Under the pieces are notes generated by a model, which saw only the letters and a program-made list of their open reading frames with translations, ran no database searches and was not told where the DNA came from. 64,000 bases of DNA from Chryseobacterium pennipullorum (GTDB lineage: Bacteria; Bacteroidota; Bacteroidia; Flavobacteriales; Weeksellaceae). Each line of letters opens with the position of its first letter. Position 1 is the first letter of the stretch. The stretch is taken from positions 62,001-126,000 of the forward strand of contig NZ_QNVV01000009.1 of assembly GCF_003384725.1 (NCBI RefSeq), read 5' to 3'. A program made the translations under genes and the position numbers. Shown one piece after another: positions 16,744 to 25,856 of the stretch.

Positions 16744-16773
16744 AAAGGCAGTTCGGAATGAACTGTCTTTTTT
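16744..16773 (+). terminator. terminator after the amidohydrolase
   Basis: An 11-bp stem AAAGGCAGTTC (16744-16754) with 16760-16770 (one G-T pair), a 5-base loop, followed by T residues. Confidence 0.85.
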
Positions 16774-16783
16774 GCATCCATTC

Positions 16784-16811
16784 ACCAAGTGAAAGTTCCG
16801 TTTTACCAAGT
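16784..16811. promoter_or_regulatory. paired ACCAAGT direct repeats, candidate LytTR operator B
   Basis: ACCAAGT at 16784-16790 and 16805-16811, exactly 21 bp apart, 67-94 bp before the SIMPL gene and about 27 bp upstream of a weak -7-like TAATTTTA (16839-16846). It has the same spacing and similar inter-repeat sequence as operator A. The position replaces the -33 region, as in activated promoters. Confidence 0.6.
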
Positions 16812-16877
16812 CTCCCGTTTTCCGGTTGACGATCTGTGTAATTTTACTTCAGAATTTAAAATTAAAAACAGGAAATT

Positions 16878-17552
16878 ATGAAATTGAAACACTTTTTATT
16901 GATCGGAATTTTAACTCTTGGAAGCTTTGTAAATGCTCAGGAAGTAAAGAAAAACGCTATTGAAGTAACAGGCGTTGCAGAAATGGAAATTGAACCGGAT
17001 CAGATTATTTTCAGCATCGGAATAAAGGCTGATAATAAGAATGATCTCGCGGATAACGAAAAGAAATTATTTGAAACATTGAAAAATGCAGGGGTAAAAA
17101 ATGAGGATATCAAATTTAAGTCGATGTACCAGAATATATATTCTAAGACGGCTAAGTTTACCAAAAACTATCAGTTTACAGCCGGTTCAAAATCAAATCT
17201 GAGTAAAATATTTGAAGACCTGAACCAAAAGTGGGTAAGCAGCCTGAATATTTCAGAAGTAAAGAATACCAAAATTGCAGATTTCAGAAAAACGGTTAAA
17301 ATCAACGCCTTAAAGGCAGCAAAAGAAAAGGCAGATTACCTATTGGAAAGTATGGGTAAAAAAGCCGGGAGTCCTCTGGAAATCGTAGAGATCGAAGATT
17401 ATACCAGTGATATGATCATGCCGGCAGCTTATAAAGGCAGAGCAAGCAATGTACAGCTGGAAATGGCAGATGCTCCGGTAGATTACTCTTTTGACAATAT
17501 AGAAAATATCAAGCTGAAATACAGCATCAAAGCGAGATACGAAATCCTTTAA
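16878..17552 (+). CDS. SIMPL domain-containing secreted protein
   Basis: 224 residues with a Sec signal (MKLKHFLLIGILTLGSFVNAQ). The mature part matches the SIMPL/DUF541 fold: AIEVTGVAEMEIEPDQIIFSIGI at the N-terminus, a central KALKAAKEKADYL-like helix (NALKAAKEKADYLLESMGKK) and a final YSIKARYEIL strand. The family has periplasmic or outer-membrane members with oxidative-stress links, but the biochemical role is not settled. It is preceded by paired ACCAAGT sites, which makes it a candidate LytTR regulon member. Confidence 0.9.
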   Translation: MKLKHFLLIGILTLGSFVNAQEVKKNAIEVTGVAEMEIEPDQIIFSIGIKADNKNDLADNEKKLFETLKNAGVKNEDIKFKSMYQNIYSKTAKFTKNYQFTAGSKSNLSKIFEDLNQKWVSSLNISEVKNTKIADFRKTVKINALKAAKEKADYLLESMGKKAGSPLEIVEIEDYTSDMIMPAAYKGRASNVQLEMADAPVDYSFDNIENIKLKYSIKARYEIL

Positions 17553-17769
17553 AAACAACAGATTTAATAAAAGCGGTCTCAGAGGTCCAATCACGGGTCT
17601 TTGAGGCAGTTTTTTCAACTGAACAGCTCTTTCAATGTCTTGAAATCGAAGGCTATCTCTTTCCAAACGATGAATGCTATTCGAAGGAGTCAAACAAAAG
17701 TATACAAAATACAAGACTAAAATCTTTTGCATCCGCTAATACAACAGATAACCTATAAAAAATAATGAT

Positions 17770-18957
17770 ATGACGACTTTACAAATCTTAGCACTTGCTG
17801 CAGGTACAGCTTTTCTAAGCTCCTGGAATAGTGCAGGTCTTAGCTGTTCAGAAAAGAACACCAAAGCCAGTACTTTAAAAGTACAAAATGCATCTATGAT
17901 GCCGATACATACAATAAAAGATAATAAAATCCAGGTCGCCCTACTGCTGGACACCTCCAACAGTATGGACGGATTGATTGATCAGGCAAAATCCAGATTA
18001 TGGAATATCGTCAATACGTTAACTACCTTGAAGTATAACGGAAAAGCTCCACAGATTGAAATTGCCTTATACGAATATGGTAATGACGGAATCAGGGATG
18101 AAAATTACATCCGGCAGGTCACTCCTCTTACCCAAGACCTTGATCTGGTCTCTGAAAAGCTATTCGCCTTAAAAACCAATGGCGGAAGTGAATATTGTGG
18201 TGCCGTTATCCGGGATGCTTCAGCCAACCTGAACTGGGATGGCAATGATAAAAGCATGAAACTGATTTATATTGCAGGAAATGAAGCATTCGATCAGGGG
18301 CGGATAAGCTATAAAGAGGTCATTGCAAAAGCAAAGGATAAAAATATCTACATCAACACTATTTTTTGCGGTAGCCGGGAGGAAGGAATTCAAACGTTCT
18401 GGCAAAACGGAGCAACCTTAGGCGGTGGTAAGTATTTCAATATTGACAGCAACAGAAAGGTAATGTACATTGAAACGCCTTATGATATCAGAATTTCCGA
18501 GTGCAATGCAAAACTCAATGATACGTATCTCTATTATGGGAATCGCGGTTCGGAATTCAGGGCGAAGCAGATCTCTCAGGATAAAAATGCAGAATCGCAG
18601 TCTGCCTCCAATCTTGTGGAAAGAGCTGTTGCTAAATCCAAGAAGAATGCTTATAAAAATGACCATTGGGATCTGGTAGATAAAGCAGAGAAAGACGCCG
18701 GATTTATTGCCAGTGTTAAAGAAAGTGAACTCCCGGCAGAACTGAAAGGGAAAAGCAGAGAAGAAATTCAAAAAACGATTGCGGTAAAATCGGCGGCTCG
18801 TGAGAAAATACAAAAAGAAATTGAGGAACTTTCCCGGAAACGCCAGACCTACATTGACAATGAAATGAAGAAAAGGGGAACTGATGATTCTGATGATCTA
18901 GGAAAAGCAATTGAAAGCTCAATTCTGGAACTGGCTGGAAAAAATGGGTATAAATGA
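17770..18957 (+). CDS. exported von Willebrand factor A domain protein
   Basis: 395 residues. The N-terminal signal is weak but hydrophobic (MTTLQILALAAGTAFLSSW). The VWA domain starts near residue 58 with MIDAS motif LLLDTSNSMDGL (D-x-S-x-S) and continues through NGGSEYCGAVIRDA and LIYIAGNEAFDQG. The C-terminal 130 residues are Lys/Glu-rich and probably coiled coil (REEIQKTIAVKSAAREKIQ). It probably binds a partner protein through a metal ion at the cell surface or periplasm. It follows the SIMPL gene by 217 bp with no clear promoter; co-regulation is possible. Confidence 0.88.
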   Translation: MTTLQILALAAGTAFLSSWNSAGLSCSEKNTKASTLKVQNASMMPIHTIKDNKIQVALLLDTSNSMDGLIDQAKSRLWNIVNTLTTLKYNGKAPQIEIALYEYGNDGIRDENYIRQVTPLTQDLDLVSEKLFALKTNGGSEYCGAVIRDASANLNWDGNDKSMKLIYIAGNEAFDQGRISYKEVIAKAKDKNIYINTIFCGSREEGIQTFWQNGATLGGGKYFNIDSNRKVMYIETPYDIRISECNAKLNDTYLYYGNRGSEFRAKQISQDKNAESQSASNLVERAVAKSKKNAYKNDHWDLVDKAEKDAGFIASVKESELPAELKGKSREEIQKTIAVKSAAREKIQKEIEELSRKRQTYIDNEMKKRGTDDSDDLGKAIESSILELAGKNGYK

Positions 18958-18964
18958 TAACTTA

Positions 18965-18990
18965 AAAGCGGGCTGAAACCCGCTTTATGT
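18965..18990. terminator. hairpin terminator between convergent genes
   Basis: Stem AAAGCGGG (18965-18972), loop CTGAAA, CCCGCTTT (18979-18986). The T-rich flank is modest on both strands. It lies between the VWA gene and the convergent FAD oxidoreductase. Confidence 0.65.
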
Positions 18991-19069
18991 GTTCTGTTAT
19001 ATCCGAAACCTTCAGCCAGGCAGATTACCAAAGTAAGGTTTTTACTTAAACAATTATTGTCTTTATGTG

Positions 19070-20275
19070 TTACCTTCCAAATTTAAAGTATCTCGATAAG
19101 GGGTGCTTTTTGTTTTTCATAAAAAGGGAAGCCATCTCCATTCCTGTCACAGAAAACGTGATTCCGTTGCCACCAAAACCTAATACAAAATAGGAGTTTT
19201 TAAAATTTTTATGTTCTCCGATATAAGGTAATCCGTCTTTGGTCTCGCCAAAGGTCCCTGCCCAGACAAAATCTGTGTAAAAGTGATAATCTGGCTTTAT
19301 TTTCTTTAAGGTTCTTACAATTTCTTTTTCCTTTTTATTCAGTAAGGCATCCCTTTTCTGAGGATCGTGAAAATCCTCATCTCCTCCCCCTATCAAAAGT
19401 CTCCCATCATCAGTGGTCCGCATATACAGATAAGGGTCATCGGTATTCCATACCAGGGTATTCTGAATATTTTTAAATTTCTTTTTATCAATTTCGGAAA
19501 CAATGGCATAGGTACTCTTCAGATCAACGAAGTTTTCCTTCAATAAATTTTTGCTTTCGTAACCGATACAGTATATTATTTTTTTTGTTTTGATCTGGTA
19601 TCCGGTGTCTGTTGTGGCCAGATTAAAGCCTTTATGGTATTCCACTTTCACCATTTCAGTTTTGTCAAATATTTCCAGTCCCTTTTTTATATTATGGATG
19701 AACAGCTCATGGGCAAATTGAAAGGCATCAATGCTTCCTCCCTGATCAGAGAGAATTCCCCCATAGGTATTTTCAAACTCAAATTTTTCGAACACCTGCT
19801 CCGCCTCCAGCCATTTTACATTAAACCCGGCTTTTTTCCTGGCGTCATATTCTTTTTTCAGCCATCCGACATCTTTCTTTTTTGAGGCAAAATACAGTGA
19901 TTTTTTTCGTCTAAAACCGGCACCGGAATTAATACGGTCCGAAAGCTTCTCAATGATATCAATAGCATCCGAGCAGGCTTTATAGCTTAAGAGAGCACCT
20001 TTCTCACCAATTTTTTCTGTTAACTCATAGAGCGGGACATCAATTTCATACTGAAGCATGGATGTTGTGGCTGATGTACTGCCGTTACAAAGCTCCCGTT
20101 TGTCTATAAGAATTGTTTTATATCCATCTTCGATCATCTGATGGGCAATAAGGCTTCCTGTAATTCCACCGCCAATAATCAGCACATCGCATTCTTCATC
20201 TGATTTTAAAGAGGGATACGAGGCAATGAGTCCGTTTTTTAATAGCCAAAAAGGTTCATTTGATTTAAGATCCAT
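19070..20275 (-). CDS. FAD-dependent oxidoreductase (DAO family)
   Basis: A 401-residue cytosolic flavoenzyme. The dinucleotide-binding motif CDVLIIGGGITGSLIAHQM lies near residue 29, followed by TILIDKRELCNGSTSATTSML, which resembles glycine oxidase / gamma-glutamylputrescine oxidase relatives. The C-terminal FAD contact GFGGNGITFSVTGMEMASL completes the DAO fold. No substrate-specific residues are recognised, so the amine or amino-acid substrate is unknown. It is divergent from the STAS-like gene. There is no Rieske domain, unlike some DAO-Rieske fusions in this group. Confidence 0.9.
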   Translation of the reverse strand: MDLKSNEPFWLLKNGLIASYPSLKSDEECDVLIIGGGITGSLIAHQMIEDGYKTILIDKRELCNGSTSATTSMLQYEIDVPLYELTEKIGEKGALLSYKACSDAIDIIEKLSDRINSGAGFRRKKSLYFASKKKDVGWLKKEYDARKKAGFNVKWLEAEQVFEKFEFENTYGGILSDQGGSIDAFQFAHELFIHNIKKGLEIFDKTEMVKVEYHKGFNLATTDTGYQIKTKKIIYCIGYESKNLLKENFVDLKSTYAIVSEIDKKKFKNIQNTLVWNTDDPYLYMRTTDDGRLLIGGGDEDFHDPQKRDALLNKKEKEIVRTLKKIKPDYHFYTDFVWAGTFGETKDGLPYIGEHKNFKNSYFVLGFGGNGITFSVTGMEMASLFMKNKKHPLSRYFKFGR

Positions 20276-20390
20276 ATTAATATTTTACTCTAAAAATAAC
20301 AATATTTATATCAATTTTAACAACTTATCATGAACTTATGGTGCAATTATTGTTATCTCACTCAAATCAAACCACTATAAAATATTCACT

Positions 20391-20771
20391 ATGATAACAA
20401 TTATTCCAGAAGCTCCGGAAAATGTTGCTGCATTCAATGCAACAGGAGAAGTAACGAGAGAAGATTTTGAAAACCTGGTAATTCCGCGCGTTAAAGAGAA
20501 GGTAGAACAATTTGGTGAGTTAAATTACCTGCTGTATTTGGATACCGATCTGGATAAGTTTACCATGGGGGCATGGCTTGAAGATGTGCTTTTGGGATTA
20601 AAAAACCTTACCAAGTGGAACCGTACCGCTATTGTTACAGACAAAGAAGGGGTACAGAACTTCACGGATATTTTCAGCGTTGTCATGCCGGGAGAGTTTA
20701 AATCTTTCCCTAAAGAAAATTTATACAATGCGCTCTACTGGTGTAAAAACGGAGATGAAGTAGAGGCTTAA
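20391..20771 (+). CDS. SpoIIAA/STAS-like small protein
   Basis: A 126-residue protein resembling the SpoIIAA-like (STAS/SEC14-related) family: ENVAAFNATGEVTREDFEN at the N-terminus, YLLYLDTDLDKFTMGAW, then WNRTAIVTDKEGVQNFTDIFSVVMPGEFKSF and the closing NALYWCKN. No phosphorylatable Ser motif of true anti-sigma antagonists is evident. The family is thought to bind small lipophilic ligands or partner proteins; the role here is unknown. It is a single gene with its own strong terminator. Confidence 0.82.
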   Translation: MITIIPEAPENVAAFNATGEVTREDFENLVIPRVKEKVEQFGELNYLLYLDTDLDKFTMGAWLEDVLLGLKNLTKWNRTAIVTDKEGVQNFTDIFSVVMPGEFKSFPKENLYNALYWCKNGDEVEA

Positions 20772-20781
20772 AGATTCCATA

Positions 20782-20824
20782 AAAAGAAAAAGACTGCATC
20801 GTATAGGTGCAGTCTTTTTCTTTT
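20782..20824. terminator. strong bidirectional terminator
   Basis: A 17-bp perfect stem (20782-20798 with 20808-20824, core AAGACTGCA/TGCAGTCTT) with A-rich and T-rich arms, serving both the STAS-like gene and the convergent MFS gene. Confidence 0.9.
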
Positions 20825-20878
20825 ATGTTTATCCTGAAGCTCAACGGATTCAATATCCGGTTCGTATTCAGAATGTAT

Positions 20879-22081
20879 TTATTTGTCGCATGAGATACAT
20901 TCTGCAGCAGTTTCTTCTTCACCGGATGTCCGGGAGCCATAGAGATACATATACCGGATGCTGACAACAAGGCCAATGAAGGTCATCCCCACCCCTACCA
21001 ATGAAGGATAATTGAAAGGCAACCCATATTCCAGGGGAATTCCTCCCAGGAAAGCCCCCATCGCATTGGCAATATTAAAGCCTGCCTGCATAAAAGCAGC
21101 CGCCATCATTTCACTTTTTGGAGCGGCCTTCATCATCATAATATTAATAGGTGACGCAATAGACATGGATAAGGCTCCACACATGAACGTCAGTATCAGC
21201 GCTATATTCTGATGCTCAGCAAGTAAAAATACGCCTCCTAAAGAAATCATCATCAAAAAGATAAGAACAGCACACGTTTTTTCAGGACCGAGTTTATCTG
21301 AAACAATACCTCCTACCAGGTTACCTACCACCATTCCAGCTCCGGCAAGAACCATCACATAGGCCATTTGGCTGCTTTTGATTCCGGCTACCACAGTCAT
21401 TAAGGGTGTAATATAGCTGAGCCATGTAAAAAGTCCTCCAAAACCAATGGCCGTAATAGCCAACACCAGCCAGGACTGCTTATTTTTAAGAAATTTAAGC
21501 TCTTCCAGAAAATGGGTATTTTGATTGGATTCCATTGGGGGAAGCCACAATTTTAAAAACAACAGGGCAAAGATCCCTATGACCGCTACGATAGCAAAAT
21601 ACAACCGCCAGTGAAAGGTATGCCCGATATAAGTAACCAGAGGCACCATAGCCAGATTGGCAACGGTAAGGCCGGTAAACATCATCGATATATAGAATGC
21701 TTCTTTTCCTTTCCCGGCCATCCTGGATGCAACTACGGTTCCTACTCCAAAGAAAGCTCCATGCGGAAGACCGGACATGAACCGGATGATCAGCATAGTA
21801 CCATAGTCAGGAGCGATCGCCGAAAGCCCGTTAAACAAAGTGAAAAGGATCATAAAAGCCATCAGTACTTTTTTAGGCGGAAACTTCACAGAGTATCCTA
21901 TCAGAATAGGAGCTCCGATCACTACTCCCATCGCGTAAGCTGAAATTAAATGTCCTGCCTGGGGAATTGTGATCTGCAATGTTTTGGCAATATCGGGCAG
22001 CAGCCCCATCACGGTAAATTCCGTGGTTCCTATTCCTAATCCGCCAATCGCCAGCGGGATTATTCTTTTATCAATCTTCAT
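20879..22081 (-). CDS. MFS drug/sugar efflux transporter (AraJ/Cml-type)
   Basis: A 400-residue inner-membrane antiporter with about 12 hydrophobic segments. The start MKIDKRIIPLAIGGLGIGTTEF and motif FTVMGLLPDIAKTLQ match the DHA1 sub-group with AraJ and YdhP. It has RFMSGLPHGAFFGVGTVVASRM (motif C-like region, TM4-5) and GGIVSDKLGPEKT (motif A repeat between TM8 and TM9). The substrate cannot be predicted. It is transcribed divergently from an AraC-family regulator (22263), the usual arrangement for local control of an exporter. Confidence 0.92.
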   Translation of the reverse strand: MKIDKRIIPLAIGGLGIGTTEFTVMGLLPDIAKTLQITIPQAGHLISAYAMGVVIGAPILIGYSVKFPPKKVLMAFMILFTLFNGLSAIAPDYGTMLIIRFMSGLPHGAFFGVGTVVASRMAGKGKEAFYISMMFTGLTVANLAMVPLVTYIGHTFHWRLYFAIVAVIGIFALLFLKLWLPPMESNQNTHFLEELKFLKNKQSWLVLAITAIGFGGLFTWLSYITPLMTVVAGIKSSQMAYVMVLAGAGMVVGNLVGGIVSDKLGPEKTCAVLIFLMMISLGGVFLLAEHQNIALILTFMCGALSMSIASPINIMMMKAAPKSEMMAAAFMQAGFNIANAMGAFLGGIPLEYGLPFNYPSLVGVGMTFIGLVVSIRYMYLYGSRTSGEEETAAECISCDK

Positions 22082-22262
22082 TGTCTCTGAATCTTTTTCT
22101 CAATTATTCTGATGCAAAATTCCAAAGGCTATCCTTTTTTATTTTGACACTGCAAAAATCGAAAGAAAGTTTGGATTTCACCTCTCTTTGAATGATAAAA
22201 ATTTGCTCCATATTAACCTTTTTTATTATTTTTAAATCCATAAACAATCAAATGAGAACAAA

Positions 22263-23162
22263 ATGAAGATCCAGAAAGAAACCATTGAGTTTGAAACGGG
22301 AAAATCTTTCAAGCTCTTTTCACCATCGCTGAAGAACTGTTTTTTCTGGCATTACCATCCTGAAATAGAGCTGGTATATGTAGAAGCTGTAAACGGGATC
22401 CGGCATGTAGGAAAGGATATTTCTGCTTTCACAGACAGCGATCTTCTCTTGATTGGCGCTAATGTTCCGCATTTAAATTTCGACTACGGTATCCAAACCG
22501 AATGCCGCCAGCTTGTCGTTCAGATGCAGGAAAATTTCCTTCAGGAGATCATCTTACCCGTTCCCGAATTTGAGCCTATCAAAAAGCTGCTGGAAAGATC
22601 CTACCTTGGGCTGTCATTTTTTGGCGAAACCAAAAATACGGTTGTAGAGAAGCTTCAGACCATCAAAAATAGGGATGCCTTCGGGTCTATGATGGGGCTG
22701 CTCGAAATTCTACAGATCCTTGCTCATTCTGCCGAAGTAAAAGAGCTCAACCGGGAGGATACGAGAATCAAATGGTTTCTGAACGATAAGATCAGAATGG
22801 GAACGATCTACGATTACATCCATGAAAATTATGACAGGAAACCCAATGTGAACGAAATTGCAAAGATCGTAAGCCTGAGCACTCCTGCATTCTGTCGTTA
22901 TTTTAAAAAGCAAACCAATATGACTTTCACCGATTTTGTCAATAACTACAGGATCAGTCAGGCCAAGGTATTTCTATTGAAAGATTATTCGGTGACCGAG
23001 GTTTGCTTTCAGGTGGGTTTTGAAAGTCTGTCGTATTTTAATAAGCTATTTAAGCAGCATACAGGAGAAACACCTTCTGAATTTAAGAAAAAACATTTCA
23101 GGGCTATTGAAGTGAATGGGAAGATTGGTGAGATCAAAAGAGATTCCGCATGCAATACGTAA
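22263..23162 (+). CDS. AraC-family transcriptional regulator
   Basis: 299 residues. The N-terminal cupin-like ligand domain has FWHYHPEIELVYVEAVNGIRHVG (split over residues 34-56), and the C-terminal AraC double HTH (about 190-290) has VNEIAKIVSLSTPAFCRYFKKQ and VTEVCFQVGFESLSYFNKLFKQ followed by TGETPSEFKK. It probably regulates the divergent MFS transporter gene. The 181-bp intergenic region is AT-rich and has no strong palindrome. Confidence 0.93.
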   Translation: MKIQKETIEFETGKSFKLFSPSLKNCFFWHYHPEIELVYVEAVNGIRHVGKDISAFTDSDLLLIGANVPHLNFDYGIQTECRQLVVQMQENFLQEIILPVPEFEPIKKLLERSYLGLSFFGETKNTVVEKLQTIKNRDAFGSMMGLLEILQILAHSAEVKELNREDTRIKWFLNDKIRMGTIYDYIHENYDRKPNVNEIAKIVSLSTPAFCRYFKKQTNMTFTDFVNNYRISQAKVFLLKDYSVTEVCFQVGFESLSYFNKLFKQHTGETPSEFKKKHFRAIEVNGKIGEIKRDSACNT

Positions 23163-23239
23163 ACCGACATTCAATCTTATTATGGATGTTCCTGTTATCC
23201 GGAAAAAAGAAAACCGCTCATTTCTGAACGGCTTATATC

Positions 23240-24106
23240 TTAATGAATATGTTTTTCTGCGTGATAGGAGCTTCTTACGAGTGGTGAGCTTTCCACATGT
23301 CTGAAGCCTAAGCTTCTTGCAAAATCTCCGAACTCATCAAACTCTTCAGGCGTAATGAATTTTTTCACCGGAAGATGCTTTTTGGTTGGCTGAAGATATT
23401 GTCCCAAGGTAATCACATCCACGTTGGCATTTCTGATGTCTTCTATCGTCTGGAAAACCTCATCTCTGGTTTCTCCCAAACCAAGCATCACACCGGTTTT
23501 TGTTCTTCTCTGTCCCGCTTCCTTCAGATATCTTAAAACCTCAAGGCTTCGCTCGTACTTAGCCTGGATTCTTACTTCTCTTGTCAAACGTTTAACGGTT
23601 TCCATATTGTGAGAAATCACTTCAGGAGCTACATCTACCAATCTGTCAAGATGTTTTGTAATACCCTGAAAATCGGGAATAAGGGTTTCCATAGTGGTTC
23701 CCGGAGAAATTCTCCTTACTGCATTTACAGTTTCCCCCCAAAGAATAGATCCCATGTCCTTCAAATCATCACGATCTACTGAAGTAAGAACGGCATGTTT
23801 GATCTTCATTAATTTGATAGAACGGGCTACTTTTTCAGGCTCATCCCAATTTACATCAAGTGGCTTTCCTGTTTTTACCCCGCAGAATCCGCAGCTTCTT
23901 GTACAGATATTCCCTAAGATCATAAAAGTAGCCGTACCTTCGCCCCAGCATTCTCCCATGTTCGGGCAGCTTCCGCTTTGGCAAATGGTATTTAATTTAT
24001 ATTTATCAACCAAAGTTCTCAGCTCTCTGTAATTCTTTCCGGTAGGAAGTTTTACGCGGATCCATTTTGGTTTTTGAACGGTAGTGTCTTGAACTAAATT
24101 TTCCAT
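23240..24106 (-). CDS. lipA: lipoyl synthase
   Basis: A radical-SAM enzyme that inserts two sulfur atoms into octanoyl-protein to make the lipoyl cofactor of 2-oxoacid dehydrogenases. Auxiliary cluster: [12 protein letters not shown] (C42, C47, C53). Radical-SAM cluster: CTRSCGFC (C68, C72, C75). The C-terminal RSSY motif ([10 protein letters not shown]) supplies the serine ligand of the auxiliary cluster. The 288-residue length is normal. It has its own promoter at 24123-24155. lipB is not in the window. Confidence 0.97.
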   Translation of the reverse strand: MENLVQDTTVQKPKWIRVKLPTGKNYRELRTLVDKYKLNTICQSGSCPNMGECWGEGTATFMILGNICTRSCGFCGVKTGKPLDVNWDEPEKVARSIKLMKIKHAVLTSVDRDDLKDMGSILWGETVNAVRRISPGTTMETLIPDFQGITKHLDRLVDVAPEVISHNMETVKRLTREVRIQAKYERSLEVLRYLKEAGQRRTKTGVMLGLGETRDEVFQTIEDIRNANVDVITLGQYLQPTKKHLPVKKFITPEEFDEFGDFARSLGFRHVESSPLVRSSYHAEKHIH

Positions 24107-24122
24107 TTCTAAAATTGAAGTT

Positions 24123-24155
24123 CAAAGTTAAGGATTTTTTAATGGAAACCATCAA
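24123..24155 (-). promoter_or_regulatory. lipA promoter
   Basis: -7 box TAACTTTG (complement of 24123-24130) and TTG (complement of 24153-24155) with a 22-bp spacer, matching the Bacteroidota sigma pattern. The predicted 5' leader is about 10 nt. Confidence 0.55.
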
Positions 24156-24221
24156 CTGGAAAAATTGATGAAACTGATAATTCAAATTTTCATCGTAAAT
24201 TTCCAAGGTAAAATCTGATTC

Positions 24222-24854
24222 ATGAAAAAGACACTTTTTCTTCTATATATGGCTGTAAGCGGCTTATGCTTTGCTCAAAAAGAATTTCAGCCTGCTGGCT
24301 CTACGGTAATTGATACCATAGACGGTGACCTTGATGGCGATAAAATTCCTGAAAAGGTAATTATTTATACGACAAAGGATGAGGGCGAACTGGGAAAGAT
24401 CCGTGAGATCCAGATTCTGAAAAAAGTAAACGGAAAATGGGCTATTTTGGAAAAATCAAGGAACGCTGTGATGGAAAGCAGTGCCGGCGGGATGATGGGT
24501 GACCCTTATAGAGAAACCAGCATAGAGAAAGGGATTCTGATTATTTCTCAAAACGGGGGAAGCAGCTGGAAATGGGATGTTACCGACCGGTATAGATTTC
24601 AGAACGGTCATTTTGAATTGATAGGAACATCAAGTACTTCGGGAAGACCCGGGGATTACTGGAAAGATATAGATTTCAACCTTTCAACGGGACAGCTCAA
24701 TTATACAAAAGAAGTGGAAAATAAGGCTGAATATGGTCAATCTTTAAAAGAAACCTATATTAAAAAAGGAGTTAAGATCAATCTGCAAAACAGAAATCAG
24801 GAAAAGCAGCAAAAAATAATCCTTCCTAAAACAAAGGAAGAAGTTTACTTTTAA
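24222..24854 (+). CDS. secreted protein of unknown function
   Basis: A 210-residue protein with signal peptide MKKTLFLLYMAVSGLCFAQ. The mature start has VIDTIDGDLDGDKIPEKVIIY, similar to the acidic calcium-type loops of FG-GAP/VCBS-like repeat proteins common in this group. The rest is beta-rich (GSSWKWDVTDRYRFQNGHFELIG). There is no enzymatic motif. It is divergent from lipA across 115 bp. The signal suggests a periplasmic or outer-surface location. Confidence 0.82.
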   Translation: MKKTLFLLYMAVSGLCFAQKEFQPAGSTVIDTIDGDLDGDKIPEKVIIYTTKDEGELGKIREIQILKKVNGKWAILEKSRNAVMESSAGGMMGDPYRETSIEKGILIISQNGGSSWKWDVTDRYRFQNGHFELIGTSSTSGRPGDYWKDIDFNLSTGQLNYTKEVENKAEYGQSLKETYIKKGVKINLQNRNQEKQQKIILPKTKEEVYF

Positions 24855-24947
24855 GGTAAGGTTGTCAGATTTAATTCTGGAGTAAAGCCAATGTTCTGCC
24901 TTATCATTTTAATCGGAAAAGCCATTTTCCTGTTGAATAAATTCCCT

Positions 24948-25508
24948 TTAATTATCGTCAAACTCGTTATTCTTCAATAGTTCGGCAAGTACTTTTTTGG
25001 CACGCATTACCCTTACTTTTGTATTGGCAACGGAAATCCCCAGCTCCTCCGCAATTTCTTTGATGCTTTTTTCCTCGAAAAACCTCAGTTTAATAATATC
25101 CTGATAGTTGGCATCCAGAGATTCTATGGTTTTGATGATCTTTTTCTGTTCTTCAGCAGAGATCATAAGCTCTTCCGGTGATTTGGCGTACTGATTTTTG
25201 ACCTCATCAAGGTTTTCAACAGCATCTTCATTCTCCCGGTTCTTCTTTCTCCAAAAATCGATTACAGTATTTTGGGCAATGGTAAGTATCCAGGTTTTGA
25301 ACTGAAAATGAGGATCGAACATATCCAGTTTCGACAACACTTTGGAAAAAACATTCACAGTAATTTCATCGGCGTCATTTTCATCTTTTACTTTTTTCAT
25401 GACAAAAGAGAAAACGTCCACCCAAAAAACATTAATGAGTTTAGTCTGGGCCTTCTGGTCTTTATCCTTGGCCTTCTGGATGAGCAGGAATAGCTGTTCG
25501 TCGTTCAT
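24948..25508 (-). CDS. ECF-type RNA polymerase sigma factor
   Basis: A 186-residue sigma-70 family protein of ECF type. Region 2 has FSKVLSKLDMFDPHFQFKTWILTIAQNTVIDFWRK (starting near residue 48), and region 4 has YQDIIKLRFFEEKSIKEIAEELGISVANTKVRV, near 130-160. The start is chosen as ATG at 25506-25508 (MNDEQ): the alternative upstream TTG at 25517 lies inside the -7 box. No anti-sigma gene is adjacent, unlike many Bacteroidota ECF pairs, so its control is not visible. Targets unknown. Confidence 0.92.
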   Translation of the reverse strand: MNDEQLFLLIQKAKDKDQKAQTKLINVFWVDVFSFVMKKVKDENDADEITVNVFSKVLSKLDMFDPHFQFKTWILTIAQNTVIDFWRKKNRENEDAVENLDEVKNQYAKSPEELMISAEEQKKIIKTIESLDANYQDIIKLRFFEEKSIKEIAEELGISVANTKVRVMRAKKVLAELLKNNEFDDN

Positions 25509-25514
25509 TGATAA

Positions 25515-25546
25515 CAAATATAACCTATTTGGGACAAAAAGACAAA
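25515..25546 (-). promoter_or_regulatory. promoter of the ECF sigma gene (near-leaderless)
   Basis: TATATTTG (complement of 25515-25522) and TTTG (complement of 25543-25546), 20-bp spacer. A transcript starting about 6 nt past the -7 box begins at or just before the ATG at 25508, implying little or no 5' leader. Confidence 0.6.
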
Positions 25547-25820
25547 TGGCGAGAGTGGTAAAATAGAAAGGCTGGAAGATGAAAGCATGACGTTTCTGTC
25601 AAACCATTAACTTCTTGTTTTTTTATAAGCAGATCAAGAATATTTTCAATAATTAATAGCATCGGAAGTCTTTTTATTTTTCAAACCTTCATATCTTCTC
25701 TCTTCGAGCCTCCGGCTTCCCTACTGCACCTATTCATCTCCCATAATTTCCGTTTTTTCCATCCTTCACTCTTTCAACAATTTTACGTTTTCGCTTTTCC
25801 CTTCATACTTTTGAATTTAC
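25547..25820. other. intergenic region between sigma factor and tyrS
   Basis: About 270 bases, pyrimidine-rich on the plus strand, with no ORF, hairpin or RNA gene that I can support. It presumably carries the tyrS upstream promoter region. Confidence 0.4.
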
Positions 25821-25828
25821 TATCTTTG
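25821..25828 (+). promoter_or_regulatory. -7 box TATCTTTG of tyrS
   Basis: Consensus TAnnTTTG 28 bp before the tyrS ATG. No matching TTG at the expected -33 distance. Confidence 0.5.
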
Positions 25829-25856
25829 CACCGTAAAATTTTAAAGTAAAAAATCA

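Noticed and set aside
17560..17620. hairpin terminator after the SIMPL gene
   Set aside because: GGTCTCAGAGGTCC and GGGTCTTTGAGGC pair poorly; a T run is present but no convincing stem.
23215..23237. terminator between the AraC and lipA genes
   Set aside because: The hairpin around CCGCTCATTTCTGAACGG has two mismatches and a weak T run, so the evidence is too poor.
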